This document shows positions 22,790-34,031 of a stretch of 64,000 nucleotides of DNA, one piece after another; the first letter of the stretch is position 1, and each line of letters starts with the position of its first letter. A program made the translations under genes and the position numbers. This DNA comes from Phoronis australis (Eukaryota; Phoronida; Phoronidae). The stretch covers positions 26,860-90,859 of the forward strand of contig NMRA01000403.1 of NCBI GenBank assembly GCA_002633005.1, read 5' to 3'. The notes under the pieces are model-generated. The model searched no databases, was not told the origin of the DNA, and saw nothing but the letters and a program-made list of their open reading frames with translations.

Positions 22790-23761
22790 TTAATTTCCTC
22801 TTATGTTTTGTCTTATAGATTGTAGCACCTTAAAGAATTCACTGCGCACCGATTTGTTGATCATTCCATACACAACAGGATTAAGGAAGTTGCAAGAGTT
22901 ATACAGAGGCAGTGAGACCAACTCTACTTCACGCGCGAGTTCTTTTTCAGGTGAATAAATTTTCGCCATACGCGAGCCCACATACGGAAATAACGATAGA
23001 ACATAACAAGACGTAATACCGAATAACACTATCGACGCCTTCATTTGCGACCTCACTTGTCTCTGTTTCTCTTTCCTTTCCGAGTCTTCGGCCAATGGCA
23101 CTGGAACTTTGGCGAGTTTCCTGGACTCTCTGAAAATTCGTACGTAACACCAGCATATAACAAGAGATGTTGGAAAGAAAATGGCTCCCATTACAGCAAC
23201 AACTGTCCTAGTTCCAACATCCTTGTCACGTCGACCCCAGTCAAGTTGACAGGCATTTAGATAAGAGTCAAATTCGTACTTGCCGAAACCAAACAAAGGC
23301 GGACTCGTAATTATCACAGGTACCACCCATGATGCAACAATCATCCACTTCGTCAGGCGGTTATTTATTTTTAAATGGTATTGCATTGGCTTTACGCATG
23401 CGTAGAAACGTTCAATGCTGATGCACAAGAGAGTCGTCATGGATTGAATTCCTAAGCAATTCTGAAGAAATCCAATAACACTACAAAGAATTTCACTGTT
23501 CTGAAGCAGCTCAACGCCGTATACGGTTATCCACAGTGTAATGGGAAAAGATATATCTCCTATAGCCAAATTGGATACAAGATAATACCCAGGAGCGTGT
23601 AATGGATAACGAGAGTAAACTGTGTAAAGCAACAAGATGTTAGACGGAACTGTCAGAAGAGTTGTAGCTGTGTAGTAGACTTGGTACCATAAAAGGTTAT
23701 CTTGACTGGTAGAGGAATCGTTTCTGCTCAATGGCATGTTAAGGAACTCTGTAAAATTCAT
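22790..23761 (-). CDS. Class A (rhodopsin-family) orphan GPCR 1
   Basis: Starting at the Met at 23759-23761, the protein has 323 residues and seven hydrophobic segments. Family landmarks are N41 in TM1, NLAIGD (64-69) in TM2, C93 at the start of TM3, ERF (117-119) in place of DRY, W145 in TM4, C171 in loop 2, and NPVVY (294-298) in TM7. N2 and N14 are N-glycosylation sequons. TM6 lacks the usual CWxP. The TM7 position of the opsin lysine holds N, so it is not a light receptor. An in-frame upstream Met exists, but a good acceptor (TGTTTTTCAG, - strand) ends at 23790, so the first exon is probably upstream and non-coding and the inner Met is preferred; it also aligns with the paralogue's start. 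Ligand unknown. Confidence 0.9.
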   Translation of the reverse strand: MNFTEFLNMPLSRNDSSTSQDNLLWYQVYYTATTLLTVPSNILLLYTVYSRYPLHAPGYYLVSNLAIGDISFPITLWITVYGVELLQNSEILCSVIGFLQNCLGIQSMTTLLCISIERFYACVKPMQYHLKINNRLTKWMIVASWVVPVIITSPPLFGFGKYEFDSYLNACQLDWGRRDKDVGTRTVVAVMGAIFFPTSLVICWCYVRIFRESRKLAKVPVPLAEDSERKEKQRQVRSQMKASIVLFGITSCYVLSLFPYVGSRMAKIYSPEKELAREVELVSLPLYNSCNFLNPVVYGMINKSVRSEFFKVLQSIRQNIRGN

Positions 23762-24150
23762 GATGTTGTGAATTTGTTGGCTTCGGGATCTGAAAAACAT
23801 TTTGATAGCATTAAACTCGATATGCATAGTTTTCCTGCTTTGAATTACATGTTGAGTCATAATAAAACGCCAAGTATGTAGGTATTACTGCGACATTTGT
23901 CATACTTCTTTTCACTTTCGATTTATACAATTTAGATCGCAGCGACAAATCAAGTAAATTAGATAAATAAAAAAATTGCGTTGTTGCTCTGCGAAATACA
24001 GTTTTTACTCAAAAACTTTAGAGCGTGTCAAGTTCACAACTACATGTATATAGTGATGGACCAAACACCACTGTAAACGTTATCATGCTGTGCAATATTT
24101 CAGAACAGTATTGTATATAGATTATCATTTACATATATAAAGATTATTGA
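23762..24150 (-). other. 5' region of GPCR 1
   Basis: It contains the probable 5' UTR exon start at 23789 and intron sequence upstream. No promoter motif is clear. A TACATGTA lies at 24041. Confidence 0.4.
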
Positions 24151-24214
24151 ATGGCGAAGTCGTTATACCCCGTTATCTAGAGCCCGAGTGGATTTTGGAC
24201 AATTATCGCCCGAG
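24151..24214. repeat. Single arm of the GTTATCTAGAGCCCGAG palindrome family
   Basis: GGCGAAGTCGTTAT followed by CGTTATCTAGAGCCCGAGTG and GGATTTTGGACAATTATC matches one arm of the palindrome at 39130-39264 and the single arm at 39451-39500. The opposite arm is not present here. Confidence 0.7.
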
Positions 24215-27200
24215 GGGCATTTGAAGTTTTGTCTTTTTACAAATCTGTCCTCAATTGGATCACCTGGTCATGTCTTTTAGTAAAATTTAACAAAAAATGA
24301 AAGCTACATCGATAGCAAAACATTCCATTTGGATTACCCTAATTACACCCCTATAGGCATACTGTTTACATTTCTCTTGTTTCTGTAGTTGATGCTCTTA
24401 AGCCAATCATAGTGATCGTCCAACGCGTCATATAGTGGTGAGGTTGCGACCCCGATAGACTTCGCGTTTACCTGTATCTGACTTCCGGCACATGTTTTCC
24501 TGTGTGATGGCGTATGCTATACTCCCTTGTTTACTTATGCTGTGCACTACAATAGAGCTATGTTTTGAAAGATCGGGAACATTGAAATAAGCTCCTAAAG
24601 TTGTCGAGCACGTCAACGGTCAGCCACGCCCCCAAGCCTAAAAATGGCGATGCTCAAATTGCTAAACAGATCAGCGCTATCTTGAGGCATGCGGCCCAGG
24701 CTGCTCAATGGCAGACGATAGTAGCGAAACCGTTGGCGCTGGGGAGATAATTCTCTTCGCCTGTTGGTGTGGAAAAGTCTATAGATGACAGATTTTATAA
24801 AAAAATGGGCCGTGCCAGTCCTTCATCAATTTTTTAAGTTCGACAAGGGTAGCGCATATGATAAGAGTTCAGGGTAAACCAATGTTTGCAAGACGCAAAA
24901 TAACAAAACCTTCGACTTCGTTATGGACAAGCTCTGAGTCAGGCGAATGCCAAGCAACCAACCTGAAAACAAGTGATGGTACGCTTAAAACCAAAAAATT
25001 CAGGAAGAAATAGCTTTTGCCAATGTGCCGGAGATTTTTCTGGTGAATAATTCCAAAAATACGGAAGACTGGGAACATCAATAGCTTCAAATAAAGCCAA
25101 TCTATTATCCATTCAATGCCATTTAATTTGATATAAACATGTATGCAGCCAGCATTTTGTACATGTTCATTTATCAAACCTACACATTAGCATGATACAT
25201 GCACTTTTATGACAAAAAATTAAAGGTGCTTATTTCACAAAACATCATATTGCTCTCAAGAATTTTGTTCTGTTTTACAAAAAAAAATATTTCAAGATTA
25301 TATGGGTCATGTGGCTTCATTGTCGATCCTTTTTTGCGGGGAGATAAACTGAATTCGATAAAACACACAATAAAGGGCTTCGAGCAACACTCGCTTAGGT
25401 TTTAAGACACTCCACCCAAGGGTCCACCATTTCGTAATGCCAACAAGTTATATTTTATTTTTAACTTTTTTGGTTTTGAAGCGCCCGCATTAGTATAACA
25501 ACTACCAGCGTATAAGTATGATGTGTACGACTATTGTTCTTGTTCCTTGATTTGGTGATATTAAGTGGACTTTGCCATCAGTTATTTCTTCATTAGGCCT
25601 AAATTATCTTCGTTTATTCTCCTGTGACAGGCTTTTGTGCACCATTCGAAGCATTTTATGTGCAAGCTGTCAAAAGAACTATGTAATGTGAACACGAGAA
25701 GTTTTGAAGCGAAATGAGCTCATTCTACCACTAATAGAAAAAATTCGATTAGAGTATTTAACAATCTCCTGTACGGAACGTTATTGTATGTTATTGTTGA
25801 GTTTTCTGATACCGTAAACTATAGCTCGGATAATTTGTCACTTTCGGAACCGAGGAGAAAACGACGAGTTGTAAGTTTGACGGTTTATCCGTAACAACTT
25901 TGAAGACGTGCTGAACAGGATTGCTAGTTACATTTCTTATACGGGCCTGAATTAGCTTGGTGATAGGCGCAATTTCACATAACCAAATCGCCCAACACGT
26001 TGGGTTAATTTATGTAACAGTAAGGTATCTATTTTGAAGTTACTTTCTAAAGTTAAAACTCATTTTGATGCGCGACCCTGGAACTCACACAATACTCGGA
26101 AACGTTTCACATGCGGCATGTATTTTTAAGGAGTGGGGATAATGAACGACAAAATCATCCATTGCAATGTGATCGTCTGAATATCGACTCAAGGTCTAGG
26201 CCAGCTAGAATTTGTGATCTTGGCCTTGCTTTATGCCACGAGTCATTAATTAATCAGCAAGACAACTTCAGATATGTAAATTGATAAAATCACCACACAA
26301 ATGTAAATTTGCTGTCATTTTCATACCGCAAAAGAAATAGGTGTTGCAGATTTGATTTCCTCACACTGAAAGCTATCAACGTACTGTTGGACACTTTGTG
26401 AGAACTGAATAAACTGTCACCAGTTTTGAAAAATTAAGTACGCAGTCTCCAGCTTATCCCTACCCCTCGCCGCTGAGAAATTTGCCACACTACATCCAAG
26501 TACGTGACCCTCCCTTGATCGACATTTCAATGAAAGTAGAATGTAAACCCATTATAGGTTCTGGGCTAAGAGATGGGGGTTAACTGAAAAGACGGAATAG
26601 ATGAATGGAATTGGGAACGGTGAGCTACATGTATTCAAATATTGTTGACAAACAGCGACTTCAAATCTAAAATGATGGTTTATACTATGTCGGATAACCT
26701 TAAATGCAGGTATGTCGTGCTTTCGCCGCAATCATGAGCTCATGATGAATACCTTTTCAAACGTTAAGATGTGCAATGGACGATATACATGTACGAATAG
26801 AAGATATTTGAGAGCAGTACGTGTATTTTGTGAGTCGAGGAAACGGCAGTTTGATTGAATGTATAGATACAAAAATGTAGTTGATGAGAACGGAACACAG
26901 TTTCTTACAGCTGCGCAGCGGTTGGTTAGAAAAGAACTGCAGCTCATGAGAAAAGAAGTGTTTGTAACTGTTTATTTCATCTAACAGACGGAACATTAAG
27001 TAATACATTTGGGTCATGAGGGGTGAATATAGTCTACCGTGTTTTAGAAATTTATTATCAATAACAATTGGAAATCAATCCTAAAAAGAGTAAATAAACC
27101 CACTTTGACGAGAAGTTGAAGAACGCAAAAATATCATTCGCTGAAGTATATCATCAGATGTGTGTTTTTCGTGTTCAAACCTTATTCAAGTGTCTGTGAA

Positions 27201-28021
27201 TCTCAAAAATCCAGAAATAAAACCGCATTCAGTTGTGGAAGGCAAACAGGACGTCTGATCATAAGGCAGATTGTTTGCTTAACCACGCGTTCACAAAGGC
27301 GTCCTATTTGCCGTAAAACGAGTGATGGGGGACATGCCCATTTTTTCGCAGCTACAGTCGCTGGCAGACTGGGTTGTTCAGCAACAGTATTATGTTTCCA
27401 TTCTTGTTTATAGTACTCATAATGCCTTTGTTCAGCCAAAGTCCCACCACATGAGGAACTGCGAAGGAACGTATTACTAACTGTTGGTTTCCGGTCGCCA
27501 TCTTCCCATCTTTTTTACATGGCTGGGTTTCTTTATCACTGGTTTATCGTACACTGTGGATTGGTATGTAAGTGGTATTAGTTGAAAACCTTATTGTTTA
27601 GTTAAAAAGACTGTCTGAAGCTGTTACCCGTATTGTACGCGGCAGGTTATGTTTAATGCTGAGTGCCCGATGAAATGCAGTGGTTTATTTCCTTGTGCCC
27701 GTCAGGGCCTCATATTAGCTGCTGGTATACAGATTTGCATTTTTCGCCAAATTTGGTCTTGCACAAAGAGGTGTCTAATTAGGATTTCCGTTGTCCAACG
27801 ATGTGCTCTTACTGATACATGTTTAATACATCAAAATAATGGGTGCAGCAGTGCGTAGAAACACACCGTAATCTAAGACCTCGTGTGCCGCAATGCATGA
27901 TGCGTTTTCTTTTCCATTGGCAGGAGGAGGATCCAGTGGCCGCACTTAACTTGAATTAACAGATGAATAAGGAAACTTCATTAGAATTTATATCAGCAAC
28001 AAATTAAGAAATGCGTGAACT
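24215..28021. other. Intergenic, nothing recognised
   Basis: About 3.8 kb between GPCR 1 and the LINE block. Open frames are short and occur on both strands at the same places without domain motifs. TACATGTA octamers lie near 26626 and 26786. Confidence 0.4.
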
Positions 28022-28492
28022 TCTTTTTCATATTTTTATTTTGCTCCAGCATGATAGTTACATATCTCATAAAACAATACAGTACACACAGTTTACAAAG
28101 AATAACATTAAATCATTAGTCAACAAGTACCGTACTTCCTTCAGGATGTAATTTAATGAAGTTAATGAACAATTGGAAATTAAGGTTTTTTAACGAACTT
28201 TTGGCAAAATATGCAATTTCTGCTAACATGATCAACAGATTACTATTACAATTTTCCGTCTGAATGTTTCCCAAAAAACCAAAAAACACTGCTATCCTGT
28301 CCACATGAAAATTTAAATGATATGTTTGTTTTAACCACTCAGCAAACAGGAGCCAGAAACAGGAGACAAGACGACATTCCCAAAAGAGATGGAGAAAAGT
28401 TTCACTGTGTTCAGCACAGAAAGAGCATAGATCACTTGTTTTTTTAATTTTATGTAAATATTAGTTGGTAAGATTCTGTGAATTAAGCGGTA
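28022..28492 (-). pseudogene. 3' tail of an L1/Tx1-like LINE
   Basis: On the - strand the frame passes through WFQYRLIHRILPTN, then SDLCSFCAEHSETF and HLFWECRLVSCFW, the Cys/His-rich zf-RVT-like C-terminus of LINE ORF2. It ends in an AT-rich tail. The tail aligns closely with the + strand fragment at 56810-57868, including the non-coding 3' end. One frame change separates the parts. Confidence 0.8.
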
Positions 28493-30967
28493 TTGAAACC
28501 AAAGCCCTTCTGTGGGAAGAAATGGTGATATACGCCGGAGAAGACCAAGGCCCTGTCTAATTTTGAACACAGTCCCATTTATATGGCTAGACCAGCTGAG
28601 GGTCTTGTCTACAGTAACACCTAACAACTTTTCACTGTCAACATATTTGAGGCGTACATTGGAAATAGCAAGGTTAAGCTCAAGATTACTTTTACTATGC
28701 CGTTGCTCTGTGGCAATACTCGTACATTTTGTTTTTTCAGCATTAATTACCATTTTATTATCAGTACACCAGGTAGCAACCTTATCCAGATCAGACTGGA
28801 GTCTGTCCGTTACAGCGATCAGCGAGTTTGCCACAACAGACAAAGTAGTATCATCTGCATACATGTCAACCGAGAGATCATTTATAAAAAGTAAAAACAG
28901 CAGAGGTCTCAGGATGGATCCCTGGGGAACACCGTGTGTGATACCTCGGGACTCAGACATATGTCCACCAAGGGATACAACCTGGCACCTCTCTGAGAGA
29001 TATGGTTTAAACCAGTCTAGAGAGACCTTGCCCACCTTGTAAATTAACAATTTGCTTAGAAGTATATTGTGATCAACGATATTAAAAGCTTTTTAAAAAT
29101 CCAAAAATACTACACCAACGTTGTGACCACTATCTACACCCTGAGCCCAGCCGTTAACAATATTAATGAGGGAAGTTTCACAGGAGTGGTCACTTCTGAA
29201 ACCGGACTGAGATGCAACTACTAAATCATGCTCAGTCAAAAATGAATAAAAGGTATTGTGAACATGCTTTTCCAACAATTTAGACAAGACCGGTAAAATT
29301 AAAATTGGTCTGTAATTGTTTACATTGTCAGTAGCACCGCCTTTGTGTAAAGGGGATACTTTTGCAAGTTTCAACAAACTAGGAAACTTGGAAGTTTTAA
29401 TGCTATCGTTTAAAAGATAGGTGATGGATGGTGTCAGCTCCTCATGAGCTAGTTTCAGTAGTTTGGAGGTGACATCATCCACTCCAGTGGCTTTATTAAG
29501 ATTAGGACCATTTAAGAACTTATTTACAAATTTCATATTTAACAGAGGAATATCATAACCAATGTCACTTTCAACTCTGGAACAAAGTCAATCAAATCTT
29601 TATGAGAAGCGTGTGTATCTTTAAGATCACGAGTAAGTTTGCTAGCTATGTCAGTAAAAAATTTGTTAGAATTATTGGCAATCTGAAATTCATCATGAAC
29701 ACACTTCTCATCAATCCTTAACATGGCAGGTGAAGAGAATTTTTCTTTAGGAGCAACTTGTCTGATGACTTTCCATAACACTTTGGAATTTTTGAGATTA
29801 CTACTGATCAGTGAAGAGTAATAGTCACTCGTAGGCTTTTTAATCATTGTTACAACAGGATTTTGCTCTGATTTGTACCCTCATAATTTCCGCACTTATG
29901 TAAACTGTCTCTGAGCTTTATAGCTTCACAAATGTCATCACTGAACCATTCAGGCTGACGTAATCTCTTCACACGTCTAGTTTTCCATGCGGCATGTTCG
30001 TCTAAAATACTGTTAAATAACTTGTACCATGCATCAAGAGCATCATCAATGTCATCATAGGCTTCCATGACTGACCGCGGAGCAAGAGCAAGATCCGATT
30101 TGAAGGCCTGGTCATCAAAGTTTTTAAATGATCTATAGGTCACACACTCATGATGAAATTTGGTGCCAAAATGCATTTTCCTGACTATGCATACAGGGTA
30201 GTGATCACTTAACCCATTTTTACCACTTTTACTGATCTCACAAACTCTGGAGCAGAAACATAAACATGATCAATCAGTGAGGCAGAGTCTGACACACGTG
30301 TAAGCTCCGTTACCACCTGATCGAGATTCAAACCTTGAACCACATCTTTGAGGGGTTTAGAAATTTCATCGTTCCAATCAACATTAAGATCACCAGCGAT
30401 AACCACCTCATAGCCACACCTGCTAACCACAGACTAAAAGCTTTCAAGCCAATTTGTCTGAGCAGGGGGTCTGTAGAAATTGAGAACAATTAAAGGACTG
30501 ACATCCTTAAAATTCAGTTGAACACACTGAAGTTCCAAATCGTTTAACTCTAAGTCGTGTATTCTAATGTAGGCAAGGCTGCTTCTGACATACGTGCATA
30601 CGCCACCATAACGAGTACCGTTTTGTCTGTCTAGGCGTTCCACATTGTAACCACAGATTCCAATTTCTTCGTTTGCAATGTCGCAAGATAGCCAAGTCTC
30701 TTGGAGACAGATAACATACTGGGACTAATTGTTTATATTAACAGCAACTTCCGGTAATTTATTATGAAGACTTCTAACATTCCACGAGCATAGTTTCAGA
30801 CCACTGGGTAGTCGAAGATTCAAGTTTGGGCCAGACATGATGTACACGCTGGTCACGACTAATAGAAGAAAAGATAGTGTATCTTCAGAAGCCATTAAGC
30901 CATAAAACGGTCCCACAAGCACAGGCAGACGCCATATTAGATAAAAACGAGTGGGTGTTGACCGCAA
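28493..30967 (-). pseudogene. APE/RT LINE (Jockey-CR1-L2 group), decayed, 3'-truncated
   Basis: From 5' to 3' on the - strand: an APE-type endonuclease with LCSWNVRSLHNK (about 30785), LQETWL, GGVCTYVRSSL, VVIAGDLNVDW (about 30400) and SLIDHVYVS; a connector (29539-30176); a reverse transcriptase with NKATGVDDV, NNYRPI, QSGFRSDHSCETSLI (29093-29536), then GVPQGSILRPLLF and the catalytic YADDTTL (28331-29050). A stop falls between LDF and KAF, and frame changes lie near 29537 and 29849. The 3' end after RRISPFLPTE is replaced by the tail of a different LINE (28022-28492). It lies between the two GPCR paralogues. Confidence 0.88.
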
Positions 30968-33050
30968 CTAAAATTGGACTAACAAGCCAGAAATCCATAA
31001 GAACAGATGAGATACCTTTTGAAGTCGTGAGAAATATTGCCGGCTGCCTAAAAAGATGAGTATACCTGTTTTCTAGAAATAAAAAGTAGTGGGATGTTCC
31101 CGAACAACTAAACATTGCATCTGTACAGTACAAACGCAGTAACTGTGAGCGAAGACCGTTTTTCGTGGTTACAATATGTGGAAATTGACAAGAGTTCAAA
31201 TATCTTTTGACTAAAAATGCGGCTACAACCCCGCATTCCGGCTGTCAAAGAGACCACCTACCGCTATAAAAGTGGTCCCAACTAGTTCATTACTCAGTGG
31301 TTTCTGGGAACAACTTACAGTTCGTCATTGGTGGGTGCCAAATACTGCAGGCGAACACGCCTTGAGAACCCAGGTTGGGGTGGAAACGATTCCATGGCCT
31401 AGCATCTAAGTTTATTTGCGGGCCCTTAAACTCTGGTCCCCGGTACGGGAGTTTGTTCCATAGGTATGAAGCATTTTGCGCGAATGTAGTGTAGGGGTGC
31501 GCGCGGCATAACTGGTAACCTTAGCAAGTCGTCCAAGACATTCTTGGGCAGCGGGGAGCAGTCTGTTGCAGTTGCTGGAGGTGAGGAATCCTTTAGAATT
31601 CCTGTAGAGTAATGGGCTCAGCAATGGCCAGTTCTTTGACCCTGTCTACTGTTATTGTACATTCACGATTTTCTCCCTGACATCTCCAGTAAGACAAGTT
31701 TATTTGAGGATCATCCTATATGTTACAATGTTTTCAAAATGTACAGGACACTAGTCTTCCATTCAATCTTGACAGACTTGACAAGTAGGGGAACGACTGG
31801 GTCATGTCGTTTCACCTCGACAAATATCTAATTATGCATATAAGCAAGAAGAATAACGGTTATTCTAACAACATGTACACTCCATGGCCACTCTCTCAAG
31901 ATCAGAACAGAGGAGAAAAATCTTTTGTAACTCGCACATCTGCTACACACAGAACAACGAGATTACATGACTGTATTTGCTTCTGTTCTCTGACTTTTTA
32001 TCCCCCACTAAAAGAGCATGCGCTTTCCTGCAGTCAACTTCTTGAACGTTGTTGTCAGGGTTCATGGCTTTACAGCGTTCGATTGGTCAGATCCTGAATA
32101 GCTACATCTGACGTCCGGGTGGCATTAAAGTGACATTTCGCGGTCAGCTTGGTCAATGTTACCGAATAATAGGAAGGTATCTTACCGCATTTAGCCAACC
32201 GGAGTACAATACCTGCCCTTCAGTATAAAGATATACATGTATAGTAACACAAACTGACAATAGATATTAATTACTTGCTCAAATTAAAAAACAAAAATAT
32301 TTATATACGGGCAATTATTTTTTAAGTTATTCTGAAATCACTTCCTGCATCGTAAAAACTTTTGATTTAGACCACTTGCCATTGTGAAAATTGGTTTCGA
32401 ATTATTCTTTAATCAAATTAGAGTTACGTACACCTGTAGGAACTTATAAGTTAACAATTAACAAGCCTGTAGCTAACCAAATTTCCAGAAAACTCAGAAA
32501 AATGTACACTTTCTCAACGCAAAAGTCGACAGAATTTGACTATTAACTTTATCCCAGTCTGCCATTAACTGGTTCACCTGACCATGTCTTCTTAGTAAAA
32601 TTTAGCACGCAAGAAAGGTACTTTCATAAAAATGCAAGTGTGTAACCAAATTTCATCTGATATACAGGAAATTGTTCTACAGTAGATGAAATCTCAATAC
32701 ATGTTACATTTTTCTAAGCTCTCATTTTGTGTTTCAATAAAAATCATCAAGATTCTATTTTGATAGCCCTCATTCAACTACATTTTAAATGGAGAATAGT
32801 GCATTAAGTATAGTATCTGAAAGCTTAATGTGAGTCCTATCTGTCTGGTAATATCTTCTGAAGTTAGCTAAATTGAGACATTTTTCTAGGGTCTTACAAG
32901 CTTGAAGATGATATTTGAAGAAAGGTTTGAGGCGGAGCACGTTCTCGGTTTATACGTACTGTCAGTGTGTTCCAACCCCAGAACTTTCGTAAATGTAAGA
33001 GGTCATGGTCAAAAGATACTTTTTGACGGTGCTCGGGTTCATAGCCTCGT
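30968..33050. other. Intergenic, nothing recognised apart from a TATA-like site
   Basis: No domain is seen in the frames at 31412-31624 (-) or 31804-32097 (+). The stretch near 32568-32610 (ACCATGTCTTCTTAGTAAAATTTA) resembles 24260-24290 next to the other receptor. Confidence 0.35.
31265..31298 (+). promoter_or_regulatory. Possible TATA/initiator core promoter
   Basis: TATAAAAG (31265-31272) is followed 31 bases later by TCAGT (31294-31298), the usual TATA-to-initiator spacing. No gene is recognised downstream, so it may be chance or serve a non-coding or mobile-element transcript. Confidence 0.25.
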
Positions 33051-34031
33051 TTAATAGCACCTTACTTTCCCCCTTAAATTTTTAAGCACTATTACGAATT
33101 CATCACGAACTGTCTTGTTAATCACTCCATATAGAATAGGATTCAAAAAATTACACGTGTTGTACAAAGGTAGCGAAATCAATTCAGCTTCCTGCATGAT
33201 CCTAGAATATTCCTTGTTCGTCGAATCTGTGAACATTTTCGCTTGTCGTGAACCTACATAAGGGAATAACGACAAGATGTAACCAAATGTAATGGCAAAT
33301 AACACCAACGACGCCTTTATCTGTGACCTTAGCTGCCTCTGCTTCTCTTTTGCCTCCGCGTCTCTGGGTAATGGCGCTGGACTTCTCGCGAGTTTCCTGG
33401 ATGCCATGTAAATCCTTACGTAGCAAAAACATAAAACAAGCGAAGATGGGAAGAAAATGGCTCCCATTAAACCGATGACCGTCAGAGTTCCAAAATCACG
33501 TCGACCCCAGTCAAGTTGACAAGCAATTAGATAAGAATCAAATTCGTACTTCCCGAGACCAAACAAAGGCGGACTCGTGATTATCACAGGTAGCACCCAA
33601 GATGCAACTATCATACACTTCGTCAGGCGATTAGTTATTTTTAAATGGTAATGCATTGGCTTTACGCATGCGTAGAAACGCTCAATGCTAATGCACAAGA
33701 GTGTCGTCATCGATTGAACTCCTAAACAATTCTGAAGAAATCCGATAACACTACAAAGATTTTCATTGTTCTGAAGCAACTCCAACCCGTATACAGTTAT
33801 CCACAGTGTGATGGGAAAAGATATATCTCCAACAGCCAAACTCGAAACAAGATAATAACCAGGAGCATGTAGCGGATAACGAGAGTAAATTGTATAAAGT
33901 AACATGATATTCGATAGAACTGTTATAAGTGGTATGACTGTGTAGTAGACATGAAACCCCAAACGGTTATCTTCATTGATAAGCGAATCGGTTTTGTTAA
34001 GTGATATATTAATGAACACTGTAGAATCCAT
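33051..34031 (-). CDS. Class A (rhodopsin-family) orphan GPCR 2
   Basis: The protein has 326 residues from the Met at 34029-34031 and is a close paralogue of the receptor at 22790-23761. Both share SRYPLHAPGYYLVS, ITLWITVYG, ERFYACVKP, SPPLFG, CQLDWGRRD and LSLFPYVGSR almost without change. It has N41, SLAVGD in TM2, ERF in place of DRY and NPILY in TM7, with sequons at N8 and N12. The termini, intracellular loop 3 and the loop before TM7 differ most. A longer in-frame Met exists, but an acceptor (ATATTTTTCAG, - strand) ends about 28 bases upstream of the chosen start, as in the paralogue, so the inner Met is preferred. The reading frame is intact. Ligand and G-protein partner are unknown. 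Confidence 0.9.
   Translation of the reverse strand: MDSTVFINISLNKTDSLINEDNRLGFHVYYTVIPLITVLSNIMLLYTIYSRYPLHAPGYYLVSSLAVGDISFPITLWITVYGLELLQNNENLCSVIGFLQNCLGVQSMTTLLCISIERFYACVKPMHYHLKITNRLTKCMIVASWVLPVIITSPPLFGLGKYEFDSYLIACQLDWGRRDFGTLTVIGLMGAIFFPSSLVLCFCYVRIYMASRKLARSPAPLPRDAEAKEKQRQLRSQIKASLVLFAITFGYILSLFPYVGSRQAKMFTDSTNKEYSRIMQEAELISLPLYNTCNFLNPILYGVINKTVRDEFVIVLKNLRGKVRCY

Noticed and set aside
22790-23761. Opsin
   Set aside because: The overall look of TM4 and loop 2 recalls opsins, but the TM7 retinal-binding lysine position is asparagine in this receptor and its paralogue.
27162-27439. Overlapping open frames on both strands
   Set aside because: No domain, splice context or homology could be recognised on either strand.
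28512-29042. 176-codon open frame on the + strand
   Set aside because: It is the antisense shadow of the LINE reverse transcriptase on the - strand and has no motif of its own.
24252-32610. Matching ACCTGGTCATGTCTT-type stretches beside the two GPCRs as duplication breakpoints
   Set aside because: The similarity covers only about 35 bp and the copies are not in equivalent positions relative to the genes.
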